A DNA stretch of 64,000 nucleotides from Pararhodobacter sp. (lineage in GTDB: Bacteria; Pseudomonadota; Alphaproteobacteria; Rhodobacterales; Rhodobacteraceae): contig JAFIEG010000009.1 in assembly GCA_020832665.1 (NCBI GenBank), positions 1 to 64,000 on the forward strand, given 5' to 3'. Below, piece after piece: positions 33,540 to 42,803 of the stretch (position 1 is its first letter; each line of letters starts with the position of its first letter). Below the pieces are notes generated by a model. That model was given only the letters and a program-made list of their open reading frames with translations. It was not told the DNA's origin and did no database searches. The position numbers and the translations under genes were made by a program.

Positions 33540-34251
33540 CGGCGGCTTCCAGGCCGGTTTCGCCAATCGCTTGGCAATCCTCGCCACGGTTCAGCCTTGC
33601 ATAGCTCTGTTCGGCGTCGTGCATGAACCTGGTCATGCGATCCTGCGCAGCCAGGGCATCGCGGGCACGAAAAGCGGCATAAATTCCGCGCATTCCCTCG
33701 AGCACAATGTCACGCGTCCCGGCATCGCGCAGGGTTTCGCGGCGCACGACATGCACCTGATCGGCGAAGCGCTCGATCGTCCCTGCCAGTCGCGTGTTGC
33801 GCAGCGAGGCAATCCAGGTGGCACGAAACACCGCGTTCGCCTCGGCCAGCAGACGCACATCTCCCGCCGCAACCGCGGCCTCGGCGCTGGCCACGGCCGC
33901 CTCGAGCCGGTCAAGATCGGCTTCGGACAGATCGCGTGCAGCATTCGCCGCGGCGCGTGGCTCGAGCAGGCGTCGTACCTCGAAAATGTCAGCGATGTCT
34001 TCTGGCGCCAACTCCGGCAGCGCGAAGCCGCGCGTGGTCGAGACAAGATGCCCCTCGCTTACCAATTGCGTTAGCGCCTCGCGCACCGGCATCCGTGAAA
34101 CCCCGAGGCTGCGTGCGATGCTGACATCGACCAGCCGGTCGCCCGGCCCGATGGCGCCGCCGCGCAGCTTCTCGCGAAGATCCTCGTAAATCTGGGCGCG
34201 CAGGCTCTCTCCCCGGCCGGGCACTATGGAGATCGAACGAGTTTCGGCCAT
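33532..34251 (-). CDS. GntR-family regulator, FadR subfamily
   Basis: 239 residues: a winged helix at about 15-80 (SLRAQIYEDLREKLRGGAIGPGDRLVDVSIARSLGVSRMPVREALTQL) and an all-helical FCD ligand domain (about 90-220). The reading frame continues upstream to 34290 but would run through the perfect palindrome 34263-34278; the ATG at 34251 has GGAG at 34256-34259 correctly spaced, so it is chosen. It probably represses itself, the coupled aldolase and the divergent EthD/ABC operon. Confidence 0.9.
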   Translation of the reverse strand: MAETRSISIVPGRGESLRAQIYEDLREKLRGGAIGPGDRLVDVSIARSLGVSRMPVREALTQLVSEGHLVSTTRGFALPELAPEDIADIFEVRRLLEPRAAANAARDLSEADLDRLEAAVASAEAAVAAGDVRLLAEANAVFRATWIASLRNTRLAGTIERFADQVHVVRRETLRDAGTRDIVLEGMRGIYAAFRARDALAAQDRMTRFMHDAEQSYARLNRGEDCQAIGETGLEAADG

Positions 34252-34262
34252 CATGACTCCGA

Positions 34263-34278
34263 ATTCAGTATACTGAAT
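34263..34278. promoter_or_regulatory. GntR operator, site 1
   Basis: ATTCAGTATACTGAAT, a perfect 16-bp palindrome 11 bases upstream of the GntR start. Palindromes of this size next to a FadR-type gene are usually its autoregulatory operator. Confidence 0.7.
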
Positions 34279-34389
34279 ATGCTTCCGCAAATTCGCGTGG
34301 CCACACCGGCGCTTGATCCGCAGTTAAGAGAGGCTTGCGGAGTTTGTCAATGAAATCAAGATTACTCAGCAGGCGTTCGGCAGGTAACC

Positions 34390-34412
34390 GAATACAGTTT
34401 ATATCCGTATTC
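34390..34412. promoter_or_regulatory. GntR operator, site 2
   Basis: Arms GAATACAG and CCGTATTC (one mismatch) flank a 7-base AT spacer. It lies on the side of the intergenic region facing the EthD/ABC operon, 12 bases before a TTGACA (34424-34429) that could be its -35. Together with site 1 it suggests control of both directions by one GntR protein. Confidence 0.5.
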
Positions 34413-34543
34413 CCAGATTCGTCTTGACAACAGCGCCGAAAACGCCGGACGCTACCCTTAACCGAATTCAGAAACTGGAACTCGGCAACCGGCCCCTGGG
34501 GCACGAAGCGATGCGTTGCACACCTGCACGGAGACAAACACCA

Positions 34544-35245
34544 GTGGAAACCGTGGTGGCCAGCTTGAAAACGGCAGCGTGCGAGATCGTAATCACCGGC
34601 CTGGGCACAGAGGCCCGATCGGCCGCGGAAGCGCTTGCCTCTGCATTGCGAGCCGCGGGTTCGGATGGGCCTGGCCGGATCGACATTTATCTTCCCGCGC
34701 CCGAGAGCGGGAACGACCCGCTCAAGCCACGCGAGACCGCACCCGATGCCATCGTCATCGTCGAGTTCGACAGCCGCGACGCGCTTGCCCGTGCCATGCT
34801 GGGCGGCGCGCTCGGGCAGGCGATAGGCACGTTGCCAGAGGGTGCAGAGGTGATCGCCACCGGGTTCGACCGGTTCTACTATCCCGTTCCGGACAGCCCG
34901 GGCACATGCGCCCCGGCGCCGATCAGCTATGTCGTGCGCTATCACCGCCCGGCCGAGGACGAGGCCGCGTTCCGGCAGCTTTACATCGACTCGCACCCGC
35001 CGGTGCAGGCTGCATTGCCGGGCATCCGGGCGATCCTGTGCTATCTGCCGCTTGACGATCTCGCCGTGCCGGGGGTGGCCCGGGGCGATTACCTGATCGG
35101 CAATGAGGTGGCCTTTGACGCGGTCGCCGACTTCAACGCTGCGATGCTCTCGCCCGCAAGGCATGAGCTGCGCGCCCACTATGACAACTTCCCGCCGTTT
35201 TCAGGGCGAACGTCACATGTGCTGATGCAGCGCCATGTGATGTAG
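34544..35245 (+). CDS. EthD-domain protein
   Basis: About 233 residues with a C-terminal EthD/ferredoxin-like dimeric alpha-beta barrel (ISYVVRYHRPAEDEAAFRQLYIDSHPPVQAALPGIRAILCY...ARHELRAHYDNFPP) and a more diverged similar fold in the first half (DAIVIVEFDSRDALARAMLGG). EthD proteins assist P450 ether cleavage or act as small isomerases/decarboxylases of aromatic and polyketide intermediates. I choose a GTG with GGAG 12 bases upstream; ATG at 34511 is an alternative, and a TTG at 34424 falls in the likely promoter. It is first in the ABC operon. Confidence 0.72.
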   Translation: METVVASLKTAACEIVITGLGTEARSAAEALASALRAAGSDGPGRIDIYLPAPESGNDPLKPRETAPDAIVIVEFDSRDALARAMLGGALGQAIGTLPEGAEVIATGFDRFYYPVPDSPGTCAPAPISYVVRYHRPAEDEAAFRQLYIDSHPPVQAALPGIRAILCYLPLDDLAVPGVARGDYLIGNEVAFDAVADFNAAMLSPARHELRAHYDNFPPFSGRTSHVLMQRHVM

Positions 35246-35292
35246 CGGGGCGCCACGAGATAAACAGCCGACAGAAAGGGAAACGTCAAACC

Positions 35293-36816
35293 ATGAAACG
35301 CAGAAGCCTACTTCAGATGATCGCGCTTGGCACCGCAGGCGCCAAGATTTTCGGCGGTGCCGCGCCCGCCTTTGCTCAGGACGGCCGCTCGGTCACCATT
35401 GCCTGGCCGTCGGACGTGCCGAGCTGGGACCCCAACCAGCGTTTCCAGCCCGATGCGCAGCCGCTGTTCAAATCGGTATTCGATCAGCCGATCGAACAAG
35501 ACGCCGAACTGAACTTCGTGCCCAGCCTTTTCACGGAATGGGAACTCGCGGATGACGGGCTGTCGCTCAGCTTTTCGATCCGCGACGATGTGGTGTTCCA
35601 TGACGGCACGCCGATGACGATGGAGGACATCCGCTTCACCTTCTACGAGCGGGTCGCTTCGGGCGAGAATCTCGATATCGCAAATACCTGGCGCAATCTT
35701 GAGGATATCGAGATCCTGTCGCCTACTTCGGGCGTGTTCGTCTTCAATGCGCCCACCCCAACCGCACCGCAATGGTTGGCCTTCATGGGCAGTTTCGTCG
35801 TGCCCAAGGCGTATATGGAAGAGGTTGGTGTCGAGGGTTTCCGCGAACGCCCCATTGGCACCGGCCCCTACAAGATCGTCGAATACCAGATGAATTCGCG
35901 CATCGTCTTCGAGCGGCACGAGGAATACTGGGGCGAAATGCCGGCCATCCAGCGTGTCACGGTCAACATTGTGCGTGATCCCTCGGCACGGGTTGCCGCG
36001 GTGCAGTCAGGCCAGGCACATCTGACCATCAATGTGCCCGTTCGCGAGGTCGAGCGGCTGGGTGCGATGCCGCAGCTTGAGGGCGAGATCAACCCCATCA
36101 CCCGGGTGATCCTGTTGCAGTTGCGCCATGACATGGCCTTCGACGACCAGAATGTCCGCCTTGCCGTGCATCATGCGATCAACAAGCAGGCGCTGTCGCA
36201 GGCGTTTTATGGCGGGGCGGCGGTGCCGTTGTCTGTGGTGGCGCCTCCGGGCACGCCGGGCTATGTCGAGGGGTTCGAGTTCCCCTATGATCTGGATCGC
36301 GCGCGCGAGTTGCTCGCCGCTTCCGGCTTTTCGCCCGACAACCCGGTACGGTTCACGATGGCCACGACCAACGGCCATTTCCCCAGCGATTACGACATCG
36401 CGCGCGCGCTCGTGCAAATGTGGGGCGAGGTGGGTATCGAGGTGACACTCGACGTCATCGAATACGCCAGGTATTTCGAGCTCAACCGCGGCAATCAGCT
36501 GCCCGAGGCAACGCTCTATTCCTGGGACAACGCAACCGGCGATCCCGAGATCTTTACCGGCTATCTGCTCAATCCGCAGATGCCGTTCTCGGCCTGGAAA
36601 GCCGAACAGCCCGGCGACCGGGTGCTCGAGCTTTTCGCCGAGCCGGACTACGAAACGCGGATCGCCGGCTATCAGCAGGTCAATCGCGACGCCACCGAGA
36701 TGGGGGCGACCATGCCCCTTCTGCAGAGCGTTCAGACCCTCGTGCGCGACGGCGGCCTGAACTATCGCAGATATGGCAATGGCTGGGTGTTGCCGGCGAG
36801 CATGTCCTGGTCGTGA
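35293..36816 (+). CDS. ABC transporter substrate-binding protein, family 5 (dipeptide/nickel type)
   Basis: 507 residues with a Tat-like signal (MKRRSLLQMIALGTAGAKIFGG, cleavage near PAFA) and an SBP_bac_5 fold (WPSDVPSWDPNQRF, TMEDIRFTFYERV, VRLAVHHAINKQALSQAFYGGAAVP). It captures an unknown ligand for the permeases that follow. AGAAAGGGAAAC upstream is a good ribosome site. The spacing of 47 bases to the EthD gene suggests one operon. Confidence 0.92.
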   Translation: MKRRSLLQMIALGTAGAKIFGGAAPAFAQDGRSVTIAWPSDVPSWDPNQRFQPDAQPLFKSVFDQPIEQDAELNFVPSLFTEWELADDGLSLSFSIRDDVVFHDGTPMTMEDIRFTFYERVASGENLDIANTWRNLEDIEILSPTSGVFVFNAPTPTAPQWLAFMGSFVVPKAYMEEVGVEGFRERPIGTGPYKIVEYQMNSRIVFERHEEYWGEMPAIQRVTVNIVRDPSARVAAVQSGQAHLTINVPVREVERLGAMPQLEGEINPITRVILLQLRHDMAFDDQNVRLAVHHAINKQALSQAFYGGAAVPLSVVAPPGTPGYVEGFEFPYDLDRARELLAASGFSPDNPVRFTMATTNGHFPSDYDIARALVQMWGEVGIEVTLDVIEYARYFELNRGNQLPEATLYSWDNATGDPEIFTGYLLNPQMPFSAWKAEQPGDRVLELFAEPDYETRIAGYQQVNRDATEMGATMPLLQSVQTLVRDGGLNYRRYGNGWVLPASMSWS

Positions 36817-36892
36817 GCCACGGACCATTGTTGTACAAAATGGAGCCGGCGGTCCCCGCCGGCGCCTTCCTTGAAGCTGGCGGATCCCCCGG

Positions 36893-37909
36893 ATGACGGC
36901 AACCATCGCAAAACTTGTCATGCGGCGGTTTCTCGTTGCGATTCCGACGCTCTTGTTCGTGTCGATCCTTCTTTTCGTGGTGCTGCGGATTCTGCCGGTC
37001 GATCCGGCCGCCATGTCGGTGCCGCCCAATGCCACGCTCGCCGAAATCGAGCGGATGCGCGAGCAAATGGGGCTCCATCTGCCGATACCGCAGCAATACC
37101 TGATCTGGCTTGGCGATCTGCTGCGCGGGGATTTCGGCACCTCGACCCATTTTCGCACCGGTGTCGCCGGGCTTGTCGCCACCACCCTGCCTGCAACGAT
37201 TGAACTTGCCGTGATGGGGATGATCCTTGGCGGGGGGCTTGGCCTCTGCGGCGGGCTTTTGATATTCTACTTTCGCGACACCAGGACCGAAGCCGCGCTC
37301 GATGTCGGCACGATCGCGGTCCTTTCGCTTCCCGATTTCCTGTGGGCGCTGTTCCTCATGCTGGTCTTCGGCGTGGTGTGGCAGATCCTTCCCTTCACCG
37401 GCAGGTTGAGCCCCGATCTCGACCGCCCGGTTGTCACCGGTTTCCTGCTACTCGACACGCTGATCACCGGGCAGCCCAAGACATTCGTCAATGCACTCTA
37501 CCACATGATCCTGCCGGCGATGGCACTTGGCATCTCGGCTGCGCCACCGATAATCCGTGTCCTGCGCTCGAGCCTGCTCGATACCTACCAGGAGGATTTC
37601 ATCCATCAGGCCCGGCTGCGCGGGCTGTCTGAGCGGCGCATCCTTCTGCGCCATGGGCTGAAGAACGCCATCCTGCCGACGCTTAGCCTGATGGGCGTGC
37701 AATTCGGCTTTCTCTTCGGTGGCACGCTTCTGGTGGAAATCATCTTTTCCTATCCCGGCATGGGCAACTTGATGGTCGATGCGATCCGCAACACCGATCT
37801 GCCGATCATCCAGACGGTGGGGCTGACCTATTGCGTGATGGTGCTTCTGGTCAGCATCACCGTTGACAGCCTCTATCTGATCCTTAACCCGAAGCTGAGG
37901 GCCCGCTGA
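36893..37909 (+). CDS. ABC transporter permease, DppB type
   Basis: 338 residues, six helices, opening AKLVMRRFLVAIPTLLFVSILLF as in DppB. The cytoplasmic EAA loop is visible as QARLRGLSERRILLRHGLKNAILPTL. It forms a channel with the following permease, whose start is within two bases of its stop. A 76-base gap separates it from the binding-protein gene. Confidence 0.93.
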   Translation: MTATIAKLVMRRFLVAIPTLLFVSILLFVVLRILPVDPAAMSVPPNATLAEIERMREQMGLHLPIPQQYLIWLGDLLRGDFGTSTHFRTGVAGLVATTLPATIELAVMGMILGGGLGLCGGLLIFYFRDTRTEAALDVGTIAVLSLPDFLWALFLMLVFGVVWQILPFTGRLSPDLDRPVVTGFLLLDTLITGQPKTFVNALYHMILPAMALGISAAPPIIRVLRSSLLDTYQEDFIHQARLRGLSERRILLRHGLKNAILPTLSLMGVQFGFLFGGTLLVEIIFSYPGMGNLMVDAIRNTDLPIIQTVGLTYCVMVLLVSITVDSLYLILNPKLRAR

Positions 37910-37910
37910 C

Positions 37911-38768
37911 GTGATGAGACTTCCTCCATGGGCGCGGTCGGGGCGCGTGATACTGGGCCTCTCGCTGGTGCTGATCGTGGTGCTTTGCGCGCTCTTTGCC
38001 CCCTGGCTGGCGCCGAATGATCCCAACCGGCAGGATCTGCTGGGTACGCTGATGCCGCCGGCATGGGCGCCCGGTGGCAGTGCCTCCTGGCCGCTGGGCA
38101 CCGACAGCCTGGGCCGCTGCATCCTGTCACGGCTCATCTATGGCGCGCGGGTGGCGCTGACTGTGGCGGTGATCGCCTCGACCGGGGCGATGGTGCTGGG
38201 GGCGCTGCTGGCCTATGCGGCGGGGTATCTCGGCGGCTGGGTCGACTGGCTTATCGGGCGGATCGTCGATATCTGGCTGTCCTTCCCGCCGGTCATCCTG
38301 GCGTTGATCCTGATGGTGGGCCTGGGAAGTGGAATCCAGAACGTGATCCTGGCCATCATACTTGTTGACTGGACCCGCTTTTGCCGGGTGCTGCGCGCCG
38401 AGGTCATGGTGGTGAGCCAGCGCGACTATGTGGCGGCCGCACGGCTTTTGGGGTTTTCGCACATGCGTACGGTGATCCGCGAGGTGGCACCCGCGACATT
38501 TCCGCTGCTGATTACGCTTCTGGCTCTCGAGATGGGAATCGCGGTGGTGGTCGAGGCCATCCTGTCCTTTGTAGGGATGAGCGTGGGCTCTGACACCCCT
38601 GCCTGGGGGCAGATGATCGCGGATGCGCGCCAGACCGTCTATCAGGCGCCCTGGAATGTCATCTTTCCCGTGGGTGCAATCTTTGTCGTGGTGTTCGCTT
38701 TCAACATTCTCGGCGACGGTTTGCGGCGCACACTCGATGCCCGGCTGACCCAGACGGAACGGAGCTGA
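37911..38768 (+). CDS. ABC transporter permease, DppC type
   Basis: 285 residues with six helices. The DppC hallmark PLGTDSLGRCILSRLIYGARVALTVAVIA is present, with the EAA loop AARLLGFSHMRTVIREVAPATFPLL. The start is GTG followed immediately by ATG (37914), and either may be used. The next gene begins one base after its stop. Confidence 0.93.
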   Translation: MMRLPPWARSGRVILGLSLVLIVVLCALFAPWLAPNDPNRQDLLGTLMPPAWAPGGSASWPLGTDSLGRCILSRLIYGARVALTVAVIASTGAMVLGALLAYAAGYLGGWVDWLIGRIVDIWLSFPPVILALILMVGLGSGIQNVILAIILVDWTRFCRVLRAEVMVVSQRDYVAAARLLGFSHMRTVIREVAPATFPLLITLLALEMGIAVVVEAILSFVGMSVGSDTPAWGQMIADARQTVYQAPWNVIFPVGAIFVVVFAFNILGDGLRRTLDARLTQTERS

Positions 38769-38769
38769 G

Positions 38770-40611
38770 ATGTCGTTGCTCCAGGCAAATGAACTCTCGG
38801 TCGCCCTGCGGCTTCATGCGGGGGACTTTCCTGCGCTATCGAATCTGAGCTTCAAGGTCGAGGCAGGGCGCACGCTGGGGATTGTCGGGGAATCGGGCGC
38901 CGGCAAATCGATGATCACACGCAGCATCGCCCAGTTGCTGCCGCGCGGGTTCTCTGTGACGGGGGGCAGCCTGCGCTTCATGGGCCAGGACCTGCTCGGC
39001 ATGCACGCCGATGCTCGCCGCGCACTTTTCGGCCGCGAGATCGCCTTCATTCCGCAAGAGCCTCTTTCGGCACTCAATCCGGTCCTGACGGTCGGCCAGC
39101 AGATGCAAGAGCATCTGTTGCATATCGGCGTCAGGCGGGGCGAGTGGCGCGACCGGGCGATCGCAGCGCTGAGCGACGTGCAACTTCAGGATCCGGCAGG
39201 GCTTCTGGCAAAATACCCCCATCAACTGTCGGGCGGGATGTGCCAGCGCGTACTGATCGCCATGGCCTTCGTCAGTCGCCCGAAACTTCTGATAGCGGAC
39301 GAGCCGACGACGGCACTCGACGTCACCATTCAGGCCCGGATCATGGACCTCATTGCCGATCTGCGTCGCCAGCATGGCACGGCGGTGATCTTCATTACAC
39401 ATGATCTGCGCCTCGCGGCGCAGATCTGCGACGAGATCATGGTGCTCTACGCTGGCCGGCAGGCCGAATACGGCCCCGCGCGTGCGCTGATGGAGGCCCC
39501 GCGCCATCCCTACACGCGGTGTCTGCAGCTTGCAGTACCGGCAATGACCGGGCCTCGGCGCGGGCTCTATATCCTGCCCGAGCGGATGCCGGGGCTTCGG
39601 GCGGTTCGCGCAATGTCCGGTTGCCGGTTTGCCGAACGCTGCCCGCTAGCCGACAGCGCCTGCCTTGCTGGTGAGCCGGCACCGGCAAAGGTCGCGCCCG
39701 GTCATGTCGCCGCCTGCCTGCGCCCCGAGGCGACAGCGAGCATTGCCCCGCCGCCGCCACCCGACCATGCTGCGGCCTCAACGACGGCCGGCGAGCCGTT
39801 GCTCAAGCTCGACGGCCTGGGCAAGGTTTTTGTCACCCGCCGGCGGCTGATCGGCAAACCCGACCTGTTCAGCGCCCTGAACAGCGCCACGCTCGAATTG
39901 CATCAAGGCGAGTTCTTCGGAATCGTGGGCGAGAGTGGCAGCGGCAAGTCCACCCTTGGAAGACTCGTCGTTGGGCTGGAACAGCCAACGCGCGGGCGCA
40001 TCATGCTTCTTGGCCGCGATATCGGCAACGAGCGCGCTGAAACCCGTGCCTTTCGCCGTGAAAACGTGCAGATCGTGTTCCAGGATCCGCAATCGGCACT
40101 CAACCCGCGTCGGCGTGTCGCCGCAATCATCACGCAGGTGCTTGAAGCGGCGGGTGTGCCCGAGGCCGAAAGGCAGGTGCGCGCGCGCGAATTGCTCGCC
40201 GAGATCGGACTCTCGCCCGAATCCGCACATAGTTACCCCTCTCAGCTTTCGGGCGGGCAAAAGCAGCGCGTGAACATCGCCCGCGCGCTGTGCCGCCCGC
40301 CGCAGGTGCTGGTCGCAGACGAGATCGCCTCGGGGCTGGATGTTTCGGTGCAGGCGCAGCTTCTGAATCTGCTGCTGCGATTGCGCAAGGATCACGGGTT
40401 TTCGATGCTGTTCATCTCGCATGATCTGTCGGTGGTGCGCTATCTGTGCGACCGTGTGGCGGTGATGAACCGTGGCGAGATCGTCGAGACCGGCAGGACC
40501 GAAGAGGTCTTTGCCAATCCCGCCCATCCCTATACGCAAACTCTGCTCGCCTCGGTCCCGCCCGACCAGGCTGCGGCGGATACCCTCGATCACCAGGGAG
40601 CCACGCCTTGA
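38770..40611 (+). CDS. ABC transporter, fused double ATP-binding protein (DppD-DppF)
   Basis: 613 residues containing two complete cassettes. The first has Walker [10 protein letters not shown] (about 40-48), signature LSGGMCQRV and Walker [13 protein letters not shown], ending with the Cys-rich oligopeptide tail ([17 protein letters not shown]). The second has Walker [10 protein letters not shown] near 386-394, signature [15 protein letters not shown] and Walker [13 protein letters not shown], where the usual P of DEPTSGLD is replaced by I-A. The fusion replaces the two separate ATPases of the first ABC operon in this window. Its stop overlaps the TTG start of the next gene. Confidence 0.93.
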   Translation: MSLLQANELSVALRLHAGDFPALSNLSFKVEAGRTLGIVGESGAGKSMITRSIAQLLPRGFSVTGGSLRFMGQDLLGMHADARRALFGREIAFIPQEPLSALNPVLTVGQQMQEHLLHIGVRRGEWRDRAIAALSDVQLQDPAGLLAKYPHQLSGGMCQRVLIAMAFVSRPKLLIADEPTTALDVTIQARIMDLIADLRRQHGTAVIFITHDLRLAAQICDEIMVLYAGRQAEYGPARALMEAPRHPYTRCLQLAVPAMTGPRRGLYILPERMPGLRAVRAMSGCRFAERCPLADSACLAGEPAPAKVAPGHVAACLRPEATASIAPPPPPDHAAASTTAGEPLLKLDGLGKVFVTRRRLIGKPDLFSALNSATLELHQGEFFGIVGESGSGKSTLGRLVVGLEQPTRGRIMLLGRDIGNERAETRAFRRENVQIVFQDPQSALNPRRRVAAIITQVLEAAGVPEAERQVRARELLAEIGLSPESAHSYPSQLSGGQKQRVNIARALCRPPQVLVADEIASGLDVSVQAQLLNLLLRLRKDHGFSMLFISHDLSVVRYLCDRVAVMNRGEIVETGRTEEVFANPAHPYTQTLLASVPPDQAAADTLDHQGATP

Positions 40612-41534
40612 AAGTCATCGAATACAACCGCTGCGGCGGGCCCGAGGTGCTGGAATGCGCAACCCGCCCGGACCCGGAATGCGGCGCGGGCGAAGTGCTG
40701 ATCGCTGTCGAGGCGACAAGCGTGAACCCGGTGGACGCAAAGATCCGCAGCGGCGGTTTTCCCGGTCTGCCGTGCAGTTTTCCCGCCGGCACCGGGCGTG
40801 ACGGGGCAGGTGTCGTGCAGGAGGTCGGGGAAGGGGTCGATCCAGGGCTTGTCGGGCAGCTTGTGTGCTACCTGGCGCAGCGCGGCGTGGCGACCTGGTC
40901 GACGATGCTGGTCCTGCCCGCCGATCAGGTCGAGCCGGTGCCCGATGGGCTCGGGCCGGTCGAGGCGGCAAGCCTGCCGCTGGCCGGTGTCAGCGCCTGG
41001 GCCGGGCTGGTTGAGGCCGGCGCGCTGGGCCCCGGCGAAAGCGTGCTGGTCCATGCTGCGGCGGGGGGCGTGGGCAGCCTTGCGGTTCAGATCGCCCGCG
41101 CCCGCGGCGCAACCGTCTGGGCGAGTTGTTCATCGGGCAACGCCGATTACGTGGCCGGGCTTGGTGCCGACCATGTCATCCGCCGCGATACGCTGGCCTT
41201 TGACGAGGCCGGCAAGACGTTCGATCTGGTGTTCGATCTGATCGGCGGCAAAATCCGTGAGCGAAGCCGCAATGTGGTGCGTCCTGGCGGGCGTCTTGTG
41301 GGGCTCAACGCCCTGCCTTTCACCAACGCCAATTACCGCGACGACATCAGAGAATGCATGGCCGAGGTGCAGCCCGGCACTGGTGCCCTGCGCGCGCTCC
41401 TTGATCTCGTGGCGTCAGGGGATGTTGCGGCGCAGGTGTCGCAGGTTTTGCCTTTTTCGGATTTCGTCACCGCCCATAGCCTGATCGAAACCGGGCGCAC
41501 GCGGGGCAAGATCGTGCTGGACCTGCGCGGCTGA
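40608..41534 (+). CDS. Zinc-less medium-chain dehydrogenase (quinone oxidoreductase-like)
   Basis: 308 residues with an N-terminal GroES-like domain (TSVNPVDAKIRSGGFPGLP, PAGTGRDGAGVVQEVGEGV) and a Rossmann domain with the NADPH motif HAAAGGVGSLAVQIARARGATVW. The zinc ligands of alcohol dehydrogenases are missing, as in NADPH:quinone or enone reductases. The start is a TTG overlapping the ATPase stop (TTGA), with GGGAG spaced seven bases upstream; no ATG fits the conserved [15 protein letters not shown] opening. It ends the ABC operon and probably reduces a pathway intermediate. Confidence 0.88.
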   Translation: MKVIEYNRCGGPEVLECATRPDPECGAGEVLIAVEATSVNPVDAKIRSGGFPGLPCSFPAGTGRDGAGVVQEVGEGVDPGLVGQLVCYLAQRGVATWSTMLVLPADQVEPVPDGLGPVEAASLPLAGVSAWAGLVEAGALGPGESVLVHAAAGGVGSLAVQIARARGATVWASCSSGNADYVAGLGADHVIRRDTLAFDEAGKTFDLVFDLIGGKIRERSRNVVRPGGRLVGLNALPFTNANYRDDIRECMAEVQPGTGALRALLDLVASGDVAAQVSQVLPFSDFVTAHSLIETGRTRGKIVLDLRG

Positions 41535-41540
41535 GCCCGC

Positions 41541-41585
41541 CTGATACCTGATCCGTCTGATCGGTTCCGGTAAACTGGTTTCCCA
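41541..41585 (-). repeat. Dispersed intergenic repeat A, copy 4 (inverted)
   Basis: On the minus strand it reads CCGGAACCGATCAGACGGAT followed by CAGGTATCAG, aligning with the copies at 1062-1103 and 32618-32660. It lies seven bases past the stop of the oxidoreductase gene, between convergent genes. Confidence 0.65.
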
Positions 41586-41705
41586 TGCCTGCCCGTGCCG
41601 TCAGGGCACGGGCTGCACCCAATAGACAAGCGCATGAGTGGGCGGGCAGCCTGGGCGCGGCAGGAGCGGGTAATCGAAGTGAGTCAGGGTGCCCCGCAAC
41701 ACGCC

Positions 41706-42803
41706 TTAGCCGCGCAACCCCGCCTCGCGCAGGTGCGGCAAGACGGATTCGGTAAAATAGGGCAACTCGTCGAGATAATTGACGAAAGACAGGGTCGTGC
41801 CCGCAAAGCCAACCTCATGCATGCGTACCATTTCCGCAGCGATATCCTGCGGTGTCCCGACAAGGGGATAGGTGCCGCCGCCGCCCGCAAACCGCTTGCG
41901 ATGCAGCCGGTAGGCATCTTCGGAATGCGATTGCGAATGCTTTGCCTTTGCGCCCATGTACTTGTCGACGCTCGCGCTGTCCTCGTACTGCACCGCGTAA
42001 CTCTCATAGTAGTCCTCGGCCTCGGCGCGCGTCGGACGGCAGACGACATGGCATGTGGTGAACACACCCACATCGCGCCCGGTCTCGGCTGAGCGACGGC
42101 GCATGTCCTCGATCGGTTCGCGGCCATTCTCGATCTCGGTGAAAGTGGTGAACAGATAATCTGCGGCCCGGGCCGCGAAATCCCGCCCCGGCGCCGAGAA
42201 GGCGGCGTTGAGCGTTACCGGTCGCGGCCGCTGAACCGGTCGCGGCTTGCCCGAGACGCCCTTGAGCTGATAGTATTTTCCATCATAGTCAAAGGGTTCT
42301 TCACTGGTATAGAGCCGCTCGACAATTTCGAACCATTCGAGCCCCTGTCCGTATCGATCCTCGATCAGCGACAGGCCGAACAGGTCGAACTCTTCCGGGT
42401 TCCAACCGCAAACGATGTTCAGCCCCGCGCGCCCGCCCGATACATGGTCGATGGTGGCCAGCGCCTTCGCGGCGAGAACAGGGTGAACCATCGGCACATG
42501 GACGGTAGAGAACACCGCGATCCGTTGTGTCACCGCAGCCAGCGCCGAGGCGAGCGTGAGCGTCTCGAAGGACCATTCGCGGCTGTTCATCTCGCCGCCA
42601 AATCCCTTCCAGCGCGCGATCGGCAGCAGAAACTCGTAGCCCGCCGAATCGGCATATTGCGCCATGCGCATAAGCTCGGGCCAGGTCGCCGGCCAGCGTT
42701 CGGGCACCTTGGTCAATGTAAGCCCGCCATCTGCATTCATCGAGAACACCCCGAGCTTGAACGCGTTGGGCCCGCGCATCGGATGAATCGTGGCTTCGGT
42801 CAT
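41706..42803 (-). CDS. Luciferase-like flavin monooxygenase (RutA-like)
   Basis: 365 residues of bacterial-luciferase TIM barrel using FMNH2 and O2 supplied by a separate reductase. The segments LGVFSMNADGG, WKGFGGEMNSREWSFETLTLASALAAVTQRIAVFSTVHVP and DHVSGGRAGLNIVCGWNPEEFDLFG resemble pyrimidine oxygenase RutA and related C-N or ring-opening monooxygenases. Its ATG overlaps the GntR stop (ATGA), so it belongs to that regulator's operon. An N-heterocycle or amide substrate is suggested but not shown. No flavin reductase gene is seen nearby. Confidence 0.88.
   Translation of the reverse strand: MTEATIHPMRGPNAFKLGVFSMNADGGLTLTKVPERWPATWPELMRMAQYADSAGYEFLLPIARWKGFGGEMNSREWSFETLTLASALAAVTQRIAVFSTVHVPMVHPVLAAKALATIDHVSGGRAGLNIVCGWNPEEFDLFGLSLIEDRYGQGLEWFEIVERLYTSEEPFDYDGKYYQLKGVSGKPRPVQRPRPVTLNAAFSAPGRDFAARAADYLFTTFTEIENGREPIEDMRRRSAETGRDVGVFTTCHVVCRPTRAEAEDYYESYAVQYEDSASVDKYMGAKAKHSQSHSEDAYRLHRKRFAGGGGTYPLVGTPQDIAAEMVRMHEVGFAGTTLSFVNYLDELPYFTESVLPHLREAGLRG

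Noticed and set aside
34424-34543. TTG-initiated extension of the EthD protein
   Set aside because: The TTG coincides with TTGACA, a plausible -35, and the added residues are not conserved-looking.
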